Below the pieces are notes generated by a model. That model was not told the origin of the DNA. It worked only from the letters and a program-made list of their open reading frames with translations, and made no database searches. A DNA stretch of 55,651 bases from Pseudomonadota bacterium (GTDB lineage: Bacteria > Chloroflexota > UBA6077 > JAJPGT01), in NCBI GenBank assembly GCA_021325655.1, contig JAJPGT010000092.1:1-55651 (forward strand). Direction: 5' to 3'. Of the stretch, positions 36,614 to 45,363 are shown piece by piece (within the stretch, counting starts at the first letter, position 1; every line of letters begins with the position of its first letter). The position numbers were made by a program, and so were the translations under genes.

Positions 36614-36643
36614 ATGCTAGGCCAGGGCGCGGCAAGTGTGCAA
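36614..36643 (-). promoter_or_regulatory. Possible promoter of the glutamine-synthetase-like gene
   Basis: On the minus strand TTGCAC (36643-36638) and TAGCAT (36619-36614) are 18 bases apart, giving a leader of about 25 bases. Both boxes deviate from consensus, so support is moderate. Confidence 0.4.
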
Positions 36644-36751
36644 ACAGGTGCTGCGCCTTGCAGGCAGGACGCCACTCGACGGCGCACGGGCAGGACTCGT
36701 ACACTTCGGCCAGGCGCGCGGGAGAGCCGCGGCCACAGGGAGTGCAGGCGG

Positions 36752-37477
36752 ATGTGTGAGATCCTGGCGATGCGATCGGAGGTGCCGTTCCGGCTCGGCC
36801 AGATGCTGGCGATCGCCGAGCGGCTGGACGCCTGGGGTGACACCGGCTACGGCTGGGGCATCGCCTGGCGGGACCTGGAGACGCGCCAGGTGCGGGTGTA
36901 CAAGCAGCCTGTGTCGCTCCTCGCCGATCCCCGGCCCTACGCCGCGGTCGGCGACCGCTCCACCCACGTCGCCTTCCTGCACCTGCGCTCCCCTAGCGAT
37001 CCCACCACCGTGGGCCTGCCAGATACCCAGCCGTTTCTGAACCGCACCGGGTTCGCCTTCGCGCACAACGGCTATCTGCCAGCGCACAACGAGCTGCGGC
37101 CCCGCTTCGCTGGCCGCTATGCCGGCCGGGCTGACAGCGAGATCGGCTCGCTGCTGTTCGAGGACCTGCTCGGCGAGACGGATCCCGCCGCCGCGCTGCG
37201 CGAGGTCCACCGGCGCATGGGCGGCGACCGCGCCAACCTGATCGCCCTGTTCCCCGACGGCCGGCTCTTCGCCTACGCCTCGCACGTCGGCAACCTGCTC
37301 TGCTCGCTCCGCGACGACGACCGCGAGGTGCTGGTGACGAGTATGCACCAGACAGCGCCGGACGTCCCGCTGGTGCAGCGGCTGTTCCCGGGCGCCCAGG
37401 ACCTGCGCGTGCTGCCGTTCGGCGAGATCGTCACCTGGGCGGCGGTCGCCGAGCCGGCCGTGGCCGCGCGGCGGTGA
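36752..37477 (+). CDS. Class II glutamine amidotransferase (YafJ/EgtC-like)
   Basis: The 241-residue protein begins MCEILAM, so Cys2 becomes the N-terminal nucleophile after Met removal. HLRSPSD and FAFAHNGYLPAHNE give the glutamine-binding and oxyanion segments, and ADSEIGSLLFEDLL the third conserved region. It hydrolyses glutamine or a gamma-glutamyl bond. The frame is open upstream, but the ATG at 36752 exposes Cys2 and has GGGAG upstream. It overlaps the next gene by four bases (GTGA) and is divergent from the GS-like gene. Confidence 0.85.
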   Translation: MCEILAMRSEVPFRLGQMLAIAERLDAWGDTGYGWGIAWRDLETRQVRVYKQPVSLLADPRPYAAVGDRSTHVAFLHLRSPSDPTTVGLPDTQPFLNRTGFAFAHNGYLPAHNELRPRFAGRYAGRADSEIGSLLFEDLLGETDPAAALREVHRRMGGDRANLIALFPDGRLFAYASHVGNLLCSLRDDDREVLVTSMHQTAPDVPLVQRLFPGAQDLRVLPFGEIVTWAAVAEPAVAARR

Positions 37478-39183
37478 GCCTGCACCAGCCGGTCGGCGCC
37501 TCCCGCACCGACTGGCAGATCGCCCGGACAGAGATGGCCGCGCCGCGGGGCGCGGTTGCCGCCAAGCATCCGCTGGTCGCGGAGGTCGGGCTGCGCGTTC
37601 TGCGCGACGGCGGCAACGCGGTGGACGCGGCGGTAGCGATGTCGTTCGCGCTGAGCGTGGTCGAGCCGTTCATGAACGGCCTGGCCGGCAGCGGCTTCAT
37701 GACTATCCTGCCCGCCGACGGCAACCCCGTGGTGGTCGACTACTTCGGTCGCGCCCCGCAGCGCGCCCGGGCAGACATGTACGAGCTGGCCGGCGATGCC
37801 CAGCGCGACAGCCTCGGCTTCCGCGGAGTGCAGGGCGACGCGAACCTGATCGGCCACCTGGCGGTGGCGGTGCCGGGCATGCCCGATGGGATGGCGCTTG
37901 CACTGGAACGCCACGGCACGCGGAGCTGGAGCGAGCTGATCGCCCCGGCGATTGCTCTGGCCGACGAGGGCTTCGATGTCTCCTGGCACTTCACTCTGGT
38001 CTCGGCGTTCTCGCTGGACCTGCTGCGCCGCTTCCCCGCCACCGCGGCGATCTTCACCGACAATGGCCTCCCCTGGCGCAGCCAGGACCTCGCCCACCCG
38101 ACCCGGCTGGCTCAGCCGGACCTGGCCCGGACCCTGCGCCGGCTGGCCGACCAGGGCCCGCGCGAGTTCTACGAAGGCGAAACTGCCCGGCTGATCGCCC
38201 GCGACATGGCGGCGCACGGCGGCCTGGTGGACGAGGCCTCGCTGGCGGGCTACAGAGCGCAGCTCCTGCCGCCGCTGGCTGTCTCGTACCGTGGCCACGA
38301 GCTGCTGGCGCTCCCGGGCGGGAGCGGCGGTTCCACCGTGGTCGAAACACTGAAGATTCTGGAGGGCTTCGACCTGGCCGCGCTCGGCCACAGCTCTGCC
38401 GACGCGCTACACCTGATCGCTGAGGCGAGCCGGCTCGCCTTTGTCGACCGCTATACCTTCCTGGGAGACGAAGCGTACGTGGCCGTGCCCTGGGACACCC
38501 TGGTGTCGGCCGAATACGCCGCCCAGCGCCGGAGGCTCATCGACCCCCACCGGGCACTGGAGCAGCCCCCGGCGGGTGACCTGGGCGGTGTGCCGCCCGC
38601 GCCGCGGGGGCCCCGCGGCCTGGAGGGCTGCACTACCTACTTCGCCGCGATCGACGAGCAACGGAATGTCGTCTCCGCCACCCAGACGCTCACCAGCCTG
38701 TGGGGCGCGGGCGTCGTTGCGCCCGGCACCGGGGTGGTGCTCAACAACGCCATGAACCTGTTCGACCCGGCTCCCGGTGGCCCGAACTCGATCGCGCCGG
38801 GCAAGCGGCCGCTCTCCAGCATGGCGCATTTCATCACCCGCCGCGACGGCCGGCCGTTCCTCGCCTGTGGCGCACCCGGGGGACGGCGGATCATGGGCAC
38901 GGTGATGCAGGTGGTGCTGAACGTGCTGGACTTCGGCCTCGGCCCGCAGGCCGCCTGCTCCGGCCCCTTCATCGATTGCAGTGGTGCCGAGCTGTGGGCC
39001 AGCGAGCGGCTCGGCCCGGCGGTGCTGGGCGACCTGGCGGCGCGCGGGCACCGGGTGGTGGCCGCGCCAACCTCATTCTGGCCCATGCCATTTGCCAGCC
39101 CGATGGCGTTGCTGGTCGACGAGGCCAATGAACTGCACGGCGGCGCCGACCCCTGGTACATCGGCCTCGCCGCCGGCTACTGA
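37474..39183 (+). CDS. ggt: Gamma-glutamyltransferase
   Basis: The 569-residue proenzyme is an Ntn-hydrolase that cleaves itself before a Thr. GCTTYFAAIDEQRNVVS matches the TTHxSVVD cleavage site, placing the nucleophile at Thr387. LNNAMNLFDP, GKRPLSSMAHFI and ACGAPGGRRIMGTVMQV are the conserved small-subunit segments. There is no obvious signal peptide, which is unusual compared with periplasmic Ggt of Proteobacteria, so it may act in the cytoplasm. It is translationally coupled to the glutamine amidotransferase. It could release glutamate from gamma-glutamyl compounds made by the divergent GS-like enzyme. Confidence 0.9.
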   Translation: MSLHQPVGASRTDWQIARTEMAAPRGAVAAKHPLVAEVGLRVLRDGGNAVDAAVAMSFALSVVEPFMNGLAGSGFMTILPADGNPVVVDYFGRAPQRARADMYELAGDAQRDSLGFRGVQGDANLIGHLAVAVPGMPDGMALALERHGTRSWSELIAPAIALADEGFDVSWHFTLVSAFSLDLLRRFPATAAIFTDNGLPWRSQDLAHPTRLAQPDLARTLRRLADQGPREFYEGETARLIARDMAAHGGLVDEASLAGYRAQLLPPLAVSYRGHELLALPGGSGGSTVVETLKILEGFDLAALGHSSADALHLIAEASRLAFVDRYTFLGDEAYVAVPWDTLVSAEYAAQRRRLIDPHRALEQPPAGDLGGVPPAPRGPRGLEGCTTYFAAIDEQRNVVSATQTLTSLWGAGVVAPGTGVVLNNAMNLFDPAPGGPNSIAPGKRPLSSMAHFITRRDGRPFLACGAPGGRRIMGTVMQVVLNVLDFGLGPQAACSGPFIDCSGAELWASERLGPAVLGDLAARGHRVVAAPTSFWPMPFASPMALLVDEANELHGGADPWYIGLAAGY

Positions 39184-39258
39184 GCCGCGGACCCGGGCAC
39201 ACGCGGCCAGGCGGGGCGCGGCTCCACTCTCAGCGCGATGACCAGGCAATAGACCGGC

Positions 39259-40782
39259 TTAGCGCCCGGGGCGGCGCCAGGGCGGGCGAGCGGTTCGATT
39301 GCGGGGCCGCGCCGGCGCTGAGCGAGGCTGCCGTGCCGCTGGACTGCTGGGGCGGGCGCGCTCGCGGGCGGCCCGCTCTTCGCGCAGCTCAGCCCGGGCT
39401 CGTGGCTCGGGGACGCGTTCCACAGCAGGCGCCGCGGGCGCTTCGGCCGCTGGCGGCGGGCCGCCGGCTGGGGCGCGAGCCACGGCCCGGGTCGCTCTGG
39501 ACGGTCGGGTGGGCACCAGGCTGAGCGCCGCCGCGGCGAGGTCCACCGGGTCATAGTCGTCCAGCAGCTCCTCGATCACCGCGCGCTGTGGCCCCCACTG
39601 GCCCGTGGTGAGCGCGTGGAGCAGCCGCTCCTGGAGGATCTCGGCCTCGCGCTGCTCGGCCTCGGCAATCGTCGGCACGTTCTCGCGTCGCAGCGTGGCA
39701 CCGGTGACCCGCTCGATCAGGCGGAGCTCGCGCGTCTCCCAGGGGGTGACGAACGTCATCGCTTCGCCACTACGCCCCAGCCGTCCGGTGCGCCCAATGC
39801 GGTGGACGTAGTACTCCGGGTCGGGCGGGATGTCGAAGTTGATGACGTGGGTCACCTCCGGCACGTCCAGCCCGCGCGCCGCGACGTCGGTGGCGACGAG
39901 CACTTCGATCCTCCCCTCGCGGAAGGCTCGCAGCACCTTCTCGCGAGTGGCCTGGCTCATGTCGCCGTGCAGGCCGTCGGCCAGGTAGCCGCGCGCCTGG
40001 ATCTGCTCCACCACCTCGTCCACCATCCGCTTGGTGGCGCAGAAGACCAGCGCCCGCTCCGGCCGCTTGGCGTCGAGCACCCGGCAGAGCGCTTCGAACT
40101 TCTGCCGCCCGGGCACCTGGTAGTAGACCTGGTCGATCTCGGGCACCGTCAGCTTACGCGGGCGGCTGAGCTGAATGATCTCCGGCTCGCGCATGTACTG
40201 GCGCGCCAAGCGCAGGATCGGGTCGGGCATCGTGGCCGAGAACAGCGCCGTCACCCGCTCGGTCGGCAGGTGCGAGACGATCTCCTCAATGTCTTCGAGG
40301 AAGCCCATATTGAGCATCTCGTCCGCCTCATCCAGCACAAGCATGGAGATGCCGCCAAGCTGCGCTGTCCCCCGGCGCAGGTGGTCCATCAGCCGCCCGG
40401 GGGTAGCGACGACCACGTGGACACCACGGCGGAGGGCCCGGAACTGCCGGTCATAGGGCTGGCCGCCATAGATCGGCACCAGCAGCACCCCGCGATGCCG
40501 GCCGATGCGGCTCACCTGCTCCGCCACCTGCACTGCCAGCTCCCGGGTCGGCGCCAGCACCAGCGCTTGCGGCTCGGCCCGCTCGACATCAATCCGCTCG
40601 ACCAGCGGAATGCCAAACGCGGCGGTCTTCCCCGTGCCGGTCAGCGCCTGGGCGATCACGTCGCGGCCCTGCAGCAGGTACGGGATGGTCCGCACCTGCA
40701 CCGGGGTTGGCTCCTCGAAGCCCATCTCGGCCAGGCTCCGCAGCACCGGCTCGCTCAAGCCGAGTTCTTGAAAGGTGCTCAC
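39259..40782 (-). CDS. DEAD-box ATP-dependent RNA helicase
   Basis: This 507-residue helicase carries the Q motif (TFQELGLSEPVLRSLAEMGFEEPTPVQ), motif I ALTGTGKTAAF, Ia APTRELAVQ, II LDEADEML, III SATMP, V ATDVAARGLD and VI HRIGRTGR. It probably unwinds structured mRNA or rRNA during ribosome assembly or RNA decay. The C-terminal ~90 residues are Arg/Ala/Pro-rich and basic, an RNA-binding tail. The GTG at 40782 follows AGGAG at five bases. It converges with ggt. Confidence 0.95.
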   Translation of the reverse strand: MSTFQELGLSEPVLRSLAEMGFEEPTPVQVRTIPYLLQGRDVIAQALTGTGKTAAFGIPLVERIDVERAEPQALVLAPTRELAVQVAEQVSRIGRHRGVLLVPIYGGQPYDRQFRALRRGVHVVVATPGRLMDHLRRGTAQLGGISMLVLDEADEMLNMGFLEDIEEIVSHLPTERVTALFSATMPDPILRLARQYMREPEIIQLSRPRKLTVPEIDQVYYQVPGRQKFEALCRVLDAKRPERALVFCATKRMVDEVVEQIQARGYLADGLHGDMSQATREKVLRAFREGRIEVLVATDVAARGLDVPEVTHVINFDIPPDPEYYVHRIGRTGRLGRSGEAMTFVTPWETRELRLIERVTGATLRRENVPTIAEAEQREAEILQERLLHALTTGQWGPQRAVIEELLDDYDPVDLAAAALSLVPTRPSRATRAVARAPAGGPPPAAEAPAAPAVERVPEPRARAELREERAARERARPSSPAARQPRSAPARPRNRTARPPWRRPGR

Positions 40783-40903
40783 CCATTCTCCTGGTCGAGG
40801 TGGTCTCGCCGGCCTTCTTTGCATATGCTAGGCCACTTCCCACCGTGATGGCGAGGCCACGAGCATCCTGGCATGACCAGTGCATCCGGCCTCAGGAACG
40901 ACG

Positions 40904-42139
40904 ATGCATTGGAAGCGGTTCAGCGGCCTTGCCCTGGGAGTGCTCACCGCCATCGGCGGCTTCGTCGACATGGGCGGCATCATCACCGCGGCGCAGGCGG
41001 GCGCGCAGCACCAGTTCTCCCTGCTCTGGACGCTGGTCCCCGGCGTCATCGGGCTGATTGTCTACGCCGACATGGCCGGCCGGGTGGTGATCGCCTGCGG
41101 TCGAACGCTATTCGACGTCATCCGCGACCGGCTCGGCTTTCGTCTTGCGCTGATCCCGCTCCTCGCTACGGTGCTCGTCAATACGCTCACCCTGGTCATC
41201 GAACTGGCCGGCATGTCACTGGCGCTGCAGCTTGCCACGCGCGTGTCGTACCTGCTCTGGTTTCCTCTGGCGGCGCTGCTGCTGGCGCTAATCCTCTGGC
41301 GGGCGAGCTTCGAGCTGCTGGAGAACGGGAGCGCGCTACTGGGCCTGGCGATGCTCGTCGCCGTGGTGGCGATGGTGAAGCTCGCGCCGCCCTGGAAGGA
41401 CGTGGCGGTTGCGCTGGTACACCCGGATGTCACCGTCGGTGGGTCGCTGACCGGCTACCTCTTCGCCGCCATCGGGCTGCTTGGGGCCTACATGACCCCC
41501 TACCAGTTCTACTTCTACTCGTCGGGCGCCATTGAAGACGAGTGGGGCGGCCAGGACCTGGTCGTCAACCGGGTGACGGCGCTGCTGGGCTCCGTGTTCG
41601 GGGCGATGATCGACGTAGCGCTGATGATTGCGGCCGCGCTGGTGCTCTTTCCCCGGCACGCTCCGGCCAGCTCGCTGGGCGACGCTGGGCTACCGATCTG
41701 GGAGAGCCTGGGCCGGGGTGGCTGGGCGCTGTTCCTGCTCGGGGCGTTCGCGGTGTCGATGGGCGCCGGGCTCGAGTGTGCGCTGAGCGGCGCCTACTCG
41801 GTCTGCCAGTTCTTCGGCTGGGACTGGGGCAAGCGGGGGAAGCCACGCGAGGCGCCGATGTTCCATCTTGGCTACCTGGTAATGCTGCTGCTCGCGGTGG
41901 CGCTGGCCGCGACCGGCATCGACCCGATTCAGTTGACAGTGGTGACGATGGCGGTGGCCGCGGCGACGCTGCCGTTCACCTTCGTCCCGCTGCTCATCGT
42001 CGCCAACGACCGTGATTACATGGGCGAGCAGCGGAACACGCTGGCGATCAACCTGGTGGCAGGGATTGTGCTGGGGCTGCTTCTGGTAGTCACTGTCGCC
42101 ACCATTCCGCTGGTGCTGCTGAGTGGAGGCAGCGGCTGA
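40904..42139 (+). CDS. NRAMP-like transporter with altered metal-site motifs
   Basis: The 411-residue protein has about 11 helices in the NRAMP/LeuT order. In helix 1 the canonical DPGN is D22-M-G-G, and in helix 6 the canonical MPHN is T198-P-Y-Q. The metal-coordinating Asn and Met are therefore lost while Asp22 remains. In known NRAMPs the helix-6 Met selects for transition metals, so this one may carry magnesium or another hard cation, or protons alone. The ATG follows AGGA. Two PRC-barrel proteins and a small membrane protein follow with short gaps or overlap, implying one operon. Confidence 0.75.
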   Translation: MHWKRFSGLALGVLTAIGGFVDMGGIITAAQAGAQHQFSLLWTLVPGVIGLIVYADMAGRVVIACGRTLFDVIRDRLGFRLALIPLLATVLVNTLTLVIELAGMSLALQLATRVSYLLWFPLAALLLALILWRASFELLENGSALLGLAMLVAVVAMVKLAPPWKDVAVALVHPDVTVGGSLTGYLFAAIGLLGAYMTPYQFYFYSSGAIEDEWGGQDLVVNRVTALLGSVFGAMIDVALMIAAALVLFPRHAPASSLGDAGLPIWESLGRGGWALFLLGAFAVSMGAGLECALSGAYSVCQFFGWDWGKRGKPREAPMFHLGYLVMLLLAVALAATGIDPIQLTVVTMAVAAATLPFTFVPLLIVANDRDYMGEQRNTLAINLVAGIVLGLLLVVTVATIPLVLLSGGSG

Positions 42140-42157
42140 GCCACGTAGGGTTGGAGT

Positions 42158-42532
42158 ATGGACCTGGGCAAGCACGTGCTGGACAAGGAGATCCTGGACC
42201 GAGCGGGGAGGCGGGCCGGCAAGGTGGATGACCTGCTGCTCGATCTACCGCCGGCTGGCGACGGAGGGCTATTGCCACAGCCTGAAGTGGTGGCGATCAT
42301 CAGTGGGCCGATGGCGCTGGCGCGCCAGCTCCCGCCGCCCCTCCCCTGGCTGGCGCGGCAGCTCTACCGGCTCCTAGGACTGGCCGATCCGCGACCGATC
42401 GTGATCCCCTGGCAGCGGATCACCCACATCGACGTGGTGGTCTATACCGACCTGGACCGCGAAACGGCCGGCTTCCAGGCGCTGCCCCAGGCGGTGAACC
42501 GGCGCTTCATCCGCCGGCTGCCCGGGGCGTAG
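42158..42532 (+). CDS. PRC-barrel domain protein
   Basis: This 124-residue protein has the PRC-barrel pattern LGKHVLDKEILDRAGRRAGKVDDLLLD, with a C-terminal RPIVIPWQRITHIDVVVYTD. The fold is shared with RimM and photosynthetic reaction-centre subunit H and usually mediates protein contacts. It starts 18 bases after the transporter gene and may form a regulatory partner of it, as PRC-barrel proteins do next to MgtE-like transporters. Confidence 0.75.
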   Translation: MDLGKHVLDKEILDRAGRRAGKVDDLLLDLPPAGDGGLLPQPEVVAIISGPMALARQLPPPLPWLARQLYRLLGLADPRPIVIPWQRITHIDVVVYTDLDRETAGFQALPQAVNRRFIRRLPGA

Positions 42533-42549
42533 CGGCGAGGTGGGCTGCG

Positions 42550-42885
42550 ATGCGGATCGAGTACCACCGGCTGATCGGCAAACGGGTGGTGACGCGCGAT
42601 GGCGAGGCGATCGGCCGGGTGGCCGACCTGGTGGCGGAGCCGCGGGGGGAGCGGCTGTTTGTCACGGCGCTGCTGGTCGGGCCCTCAGCGCTCATCCGCC
42701 GCATCGCCTCCAAGCGGCTCTGGTTGTTCTCGCTCGCCCCGCCCCGGGTGGTCCCCTGGGAGCTGGTGCAGCGCGTAGACGACCGAGTCCAGCTCTCCGT
42801 CACCGCCGCCGAGCTGGACCAGCAGGCGCGGACGGAGGCGGAGCGGCCGAACGAGCGGCTACCGCTGGCGGAATCGCGGAGATGA
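42550..42885 (+). CDS. Second PRC-barrel domain protein
   Basis: The 111-residue protein begins MRIEYHRLIGKRVVTRDGEA and contains IGRVADLVAEP and VPWELVQRVDD, a PRC barrel with a long middle loop of basic and aromatic residues (IRRIASKRLWLFS). It lies 17 bases after the first PRC gene, and its stop overlaps the next ATG (ATGA). The pair may form a heterodimer attached to the transporter. Confidence 0.75.
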   Translation: MRIEYHRLIGKRVVTRDGEAIGRVADLVAEPRGERLFVTALLVGPSALIRRIASKRLWLFSLAPPRVVPWELVQRVDDRVQLSVTAAELDQQARTEAERPNERLPLAESRR

Positions 42886-43094
42886 TCGCGCTGCTCCTCC
42901 CGTGGGTGATCACTCTACTGGTTGTCTCCCTGCTGGCAGCGTTCGTGTTCTACCTCGTCGGACTCGGCGCGCTGCCGGTGGACCGCCGGCCATTGACCCG
43001 GACCTACGACCGGCTCGGGCGATATATCGGGGTGACCGAGAAGCCGGACTATCACGAGAATCCTGGGGAGAACGACGCGGACGGGGAGACGTGA
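42882..43094 (+). CDS. Small single-helix membrane protein
   Basis: This 70-residue protein starts at an ATG overlapping the previous stop. It has one membrane helix (PWVITLLVVSLLAAFVFYLVG) and a soluble tail (RTYDRLGRYIGVTEKPDYHE). No family is recognised. Its translational coupling to the PRC protein places it in the transporter operon. It may be a small accessory subunit. Confidence 0.65.
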   Translation: MIALLLPWVITLLVVSLLAAFVFYLVGLGALPVDRRPLTRTYDRLGRYIGVTEKPDYHENPGENDADGET

Positions 43095-43195
43095 GCGATG
43101 CGGAGCAGGACGTCGGGGTGGTCGCGCTGGCGCGCTGTGGGGGAGCCCGCGGCGCGCCAGCATCAGCCGAACGGGCGGGAACCGAGGGCGGGCCG

Positions 43196-43696
43196 CTACC
43201 GTCCGCAGGGAATGTTTGTGCTGACGACCACCAGCGACTGCGGGGTTCCGACCGGAACGACGCCGCTGCTGTCGATTGGATGGAAGGCGGCCACCATCGC
43301 GTGGTCCAGCAGCGACGGGTCTGGCACGAAGAAGCAGCTCCTGATCGTCGCCTGCACCTGGCCGTTCTGGTCCGTCCGGTCGCTCGGTTGATCGACCCTG
43401 AGCATATCGAGCGGGTTCCGGGCGCGCGCCTTGATGATGACGACCGCGCCAACAACCGGCTGCCCCTGGCTGTCCAGCACGGTCGCGGTGGCGACGACAG
43501 AGTCACGCTCGTTACCAAACAGGCGGTGCTTGGACAACGTCAGGCTCGTCTGGAACCGGCCGGGCGAGAGGTCAGACGCGCTCGGCGCCAGGCTGGGGGC
43601 GGCGAAGCTGGCCGGAGCCGCCAGCAGCGCGAGCGCGGCGACCAGGAACGCGGCGAGCACGAGCCGCCAGATCAGGAACCGACGAGGGGCGTACAT
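43196..43696 (-). CDS. Secreted Ig-like (Big_1-type) protein
   Basis: From the ATG at 43696 (ribosome binding site GGAGGT) the protein has 166 residues. A signal peptide (FLIWRLVLAAFLVAALALLAAPASFA) leads to one beta-sandwich domain with SVVATATVLDSQGQPVVGAVV and TDQNGQVQATI. This is the pattern of bacterial Ig-like Big_1 repeats that occur in adhesins and surface proteins. Only one repeat is present and there is no membrane anchor, so it may be a secreted binding module. Confidence 0.65.
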   Translation of the reverse strand: MYAPRRFLIWRLVLAAFLVAALALLAAPASFAAPSLAPSASDLSPGRFQTSLTLSKHRLFGNERDSVVATATVLDSQGQPVVGAVVIIKARARNPLDMLRVDQPSDRTDQNGQVQATIRSCFFVPDPSLLDHAMVAAFHPIDSSGVVPVGTPQSLVVVSTNIPCGR

Positions 43697-44065
43697 AGGC
43701 CAACCTCCACACTGGTTGTCGCCCGTGCCGGTCGTCCTCGGGCCGCAGCGCCTGGTCGCGCCCCGTCGCTCCAGCCACTCCCGCCCGTGCTCAGCCTGGC
43801 ATAGGGCCAGGCCAGGGTTCGCTGCGCGAGGCTGCACAGCAGCCGAGCACCTCCCAGTCTAGCTCTCCAGGCCGGCTTTTCGAGACATCTACGTCATCAT
43901 TTCACAAACTGTTTACCTGGCTCTAACGAGGGCAGACAGGAGCATGCTGAGTCAAGCGCTACACTGAAGCAATGATTCGGCTGAGCGGCGCCGGCGAGCG
44001 CGGAGCTGCCGACGATTTCAGGCCCGCAGCGCTACTATCACCGGCAGCCACAGATGGGGGGGCTG
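43697..44065. other. Divergent promoter region, 369 bases
   Basis: No gene is seen here. The stretch near 43885-43935 is unusually AT-rich for this genome (catcatttcacaaactgttt). TTCACA and TAACGA are 17 bases apart there on the plus strand, and TACACT lies near 43959-43964, just upstream of the redoxin gene. Either could serve as a weak promoter. Confidence 0.35.
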
Positions 44066-44623
44066 ATGTCCAGCAGCGAGGCCGTGCCTGGTCAGCCGGC
44101 ACCGGAGCTGGTGCTGCTCGATCCCGAGGGCCGTCCGCACTCGCTGCGCGCCTGGCGGGGGCAGCCGCTGGTGCTGGTGTTCCTCCGCTGGCTGGGTTGA
44201 CTGCCCTGCCGCGAACATCTGGCGCAGGTGCGCCAGCAGCGGGCGGAGCTGGCTCGCTATGGAGCCGAGGTGGTCGTGGTCAGCTTCGAGCCACCGCAGC
44301 GCCTGCGGCAGTTCCTCGCCCAGGAGCGGCTTCCGTTCCCGATCCTGTCCGATCCCACCCGCGCTGCCTACCGCGCGTTCGGGCTGCGGCGCGGCGCGCC
44401 CCGGCAGGTCTGGACGCTGCACGCCGCGCGGGTCTATCTCCGCGGCCTGCTGCGCGGGCGACTCCCGCGCCTCCCGCGCGCCGATATCCATCAGCTCGGC
44501 GGCGACGTCGTTCTCGGGCCAGATGGCGCGATCGTGTACCTATACCGGAGCCAGGAGACGGCGGATCGTCCCCCGGTGGCGGAGCTGCTGGCCGCGGTCC
44601 GCCGTGCGGCGGGCGTTCAGTAG
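44066..44623 (+). CDS. SelL-related redoxin with probable selenocysteine at in-frame TGA
   Basis: The frame from the ATG at 44066 (GGGGGG upstream) to 44623 encodes 185 residues, interrupted by a TGA at 44198-44200 (codon 45). Around it the protein reads VLVFLRWLG-TGA-LPCREHLAQVR. Peroxiredoxin-like AhpC/TSA (SelL-related) proteins have GCxxCRE at this point, so the TGA sits where the first redox Cys belongs and would give a UxxC active site with Cys48. The coding pattern continues unchanged after the TGA (VVVVSFEPPQ, LPFPILSDPTR, YRAFGLRRG). A stem-loop follows at a distance suited to a bacterial SECIS. The alternatives are a nonsense mutation or a sequencing error. It converges with an SDR gene and overlaps its end by 7 bases. 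Confidence 0.75.
44198..44236 (+). promoter_or_regulatory. In-frame TGA and SECIS-like stem-loop
   Basis: After the TGA, 25 bases lead to an apical AGGT loop at 44226-44229, closed by the perfect 7-bp stem CTGGCGC/GCGCCAG (44219-44236). In known bacterial SECIS elements the apical loop lies about 16-37 bases past the UGA and carries a G, often as GGU; both features are met. This is a by-eye match, not a scored fold. Confidence 0.6.
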
Positions 44624-45363
44624 GTGGCGCGGCCGCCGCTGATATCGAACACCGCCCCGGTGGAGAAGCTACAGGCGTCGGAGGCGAGCCAGGCCACCAG
44701 CTCTGCCACCTCGGCGGGCTCTCCCGCCCGCCGCATCGGGATCTTGCTCAGCATGTACTGCACGAACTCGTCTGACACCTGGCGCAGGATGTCCGTGCGG
44801 ATCACCGCCGGGGTGACGCAGTTGACCAGGATTCCCTCTGTCGCCACCTCCTTGGCGACCGCCTTGGTCAGCCCGATTACACCGGCTTTGGACGCGGAGT
44901 AGGGCACAGCCTGGGGGTTACCTTCCTTGCCGGCGATGCTGGCGAGGTTGACGATCCGGCCATAGCCCTGCCGCCGCATCGCCGGCAGCACGGCCCGGGT
45001 GCAGTAGAACGTCCCGCTGAGATTCACGTTCAGCACGCTCAGCCAGTCCTCATCCGTCAGCTCCCAGGTCGTTGCCGAGCGCCCGGCGATCCCGGCGTTG
45101 TTGACCAGGATGTCGATCCGGCCCCACTGCTCGAGGACCTGGGCCACCACCCGCTCCACCTCGACCGACCGGGTCACGTCGGCGGCCAGGTCCAGGACCT
45201 CGCGCCCCCTGTTCCGCAGCGCTGCCACAGCCGAGGCGAGCGCTGGCGCGTCGCGATCCACCAGGGCGAGCCGCGCCCCCTCGCGTCCCAGACGCTCCGC
45301 CACCGCCAGCCCGATACCGCGCGCCGCGCCAGTGATCAACGCTACGCGCCCCACGAACGCCAT
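44617..45363 (-). CDS. SDR-family oxidoreductase (FabG-like)
   Basis: The 248-residue protein has the Rossmann motif TGAARGIG, NNAG at strand 4, and the catalytic Ser-Tyr-Lys in LASIAGKEG and YSASK. The C-terminal DISGGRATY closes the fold. The nearest general type is 3-oxoacyl-ACP reductase, but many secondary alcohols are possible substrates. Start ATG at 45363 follows AAGGAGG on the minus strand. It converges with the redoxin gene. Confidence 0.88.
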   Translation of the reverse strand: MAFVGRVALITGAARGIGLAVAERLGREGARLALVDRDAPALASAVAALRNRGREVLDLAADVTRSVEVERVVAQVLEQWGRIDILVNNAGIAGRSATTWELTDEDWLSVLNVNLSGTFYCTRAVLPAMRRQGYGRIVNLASIAGKEGNPQAVPYSASKAGVIGLTKAVAKEVATEGILVNCVTPAVIRTDILRQVSDEFVQYMLSKIPMRRAGEPAEVAELVAWLASDACSFSTGAVFDISGGRATY

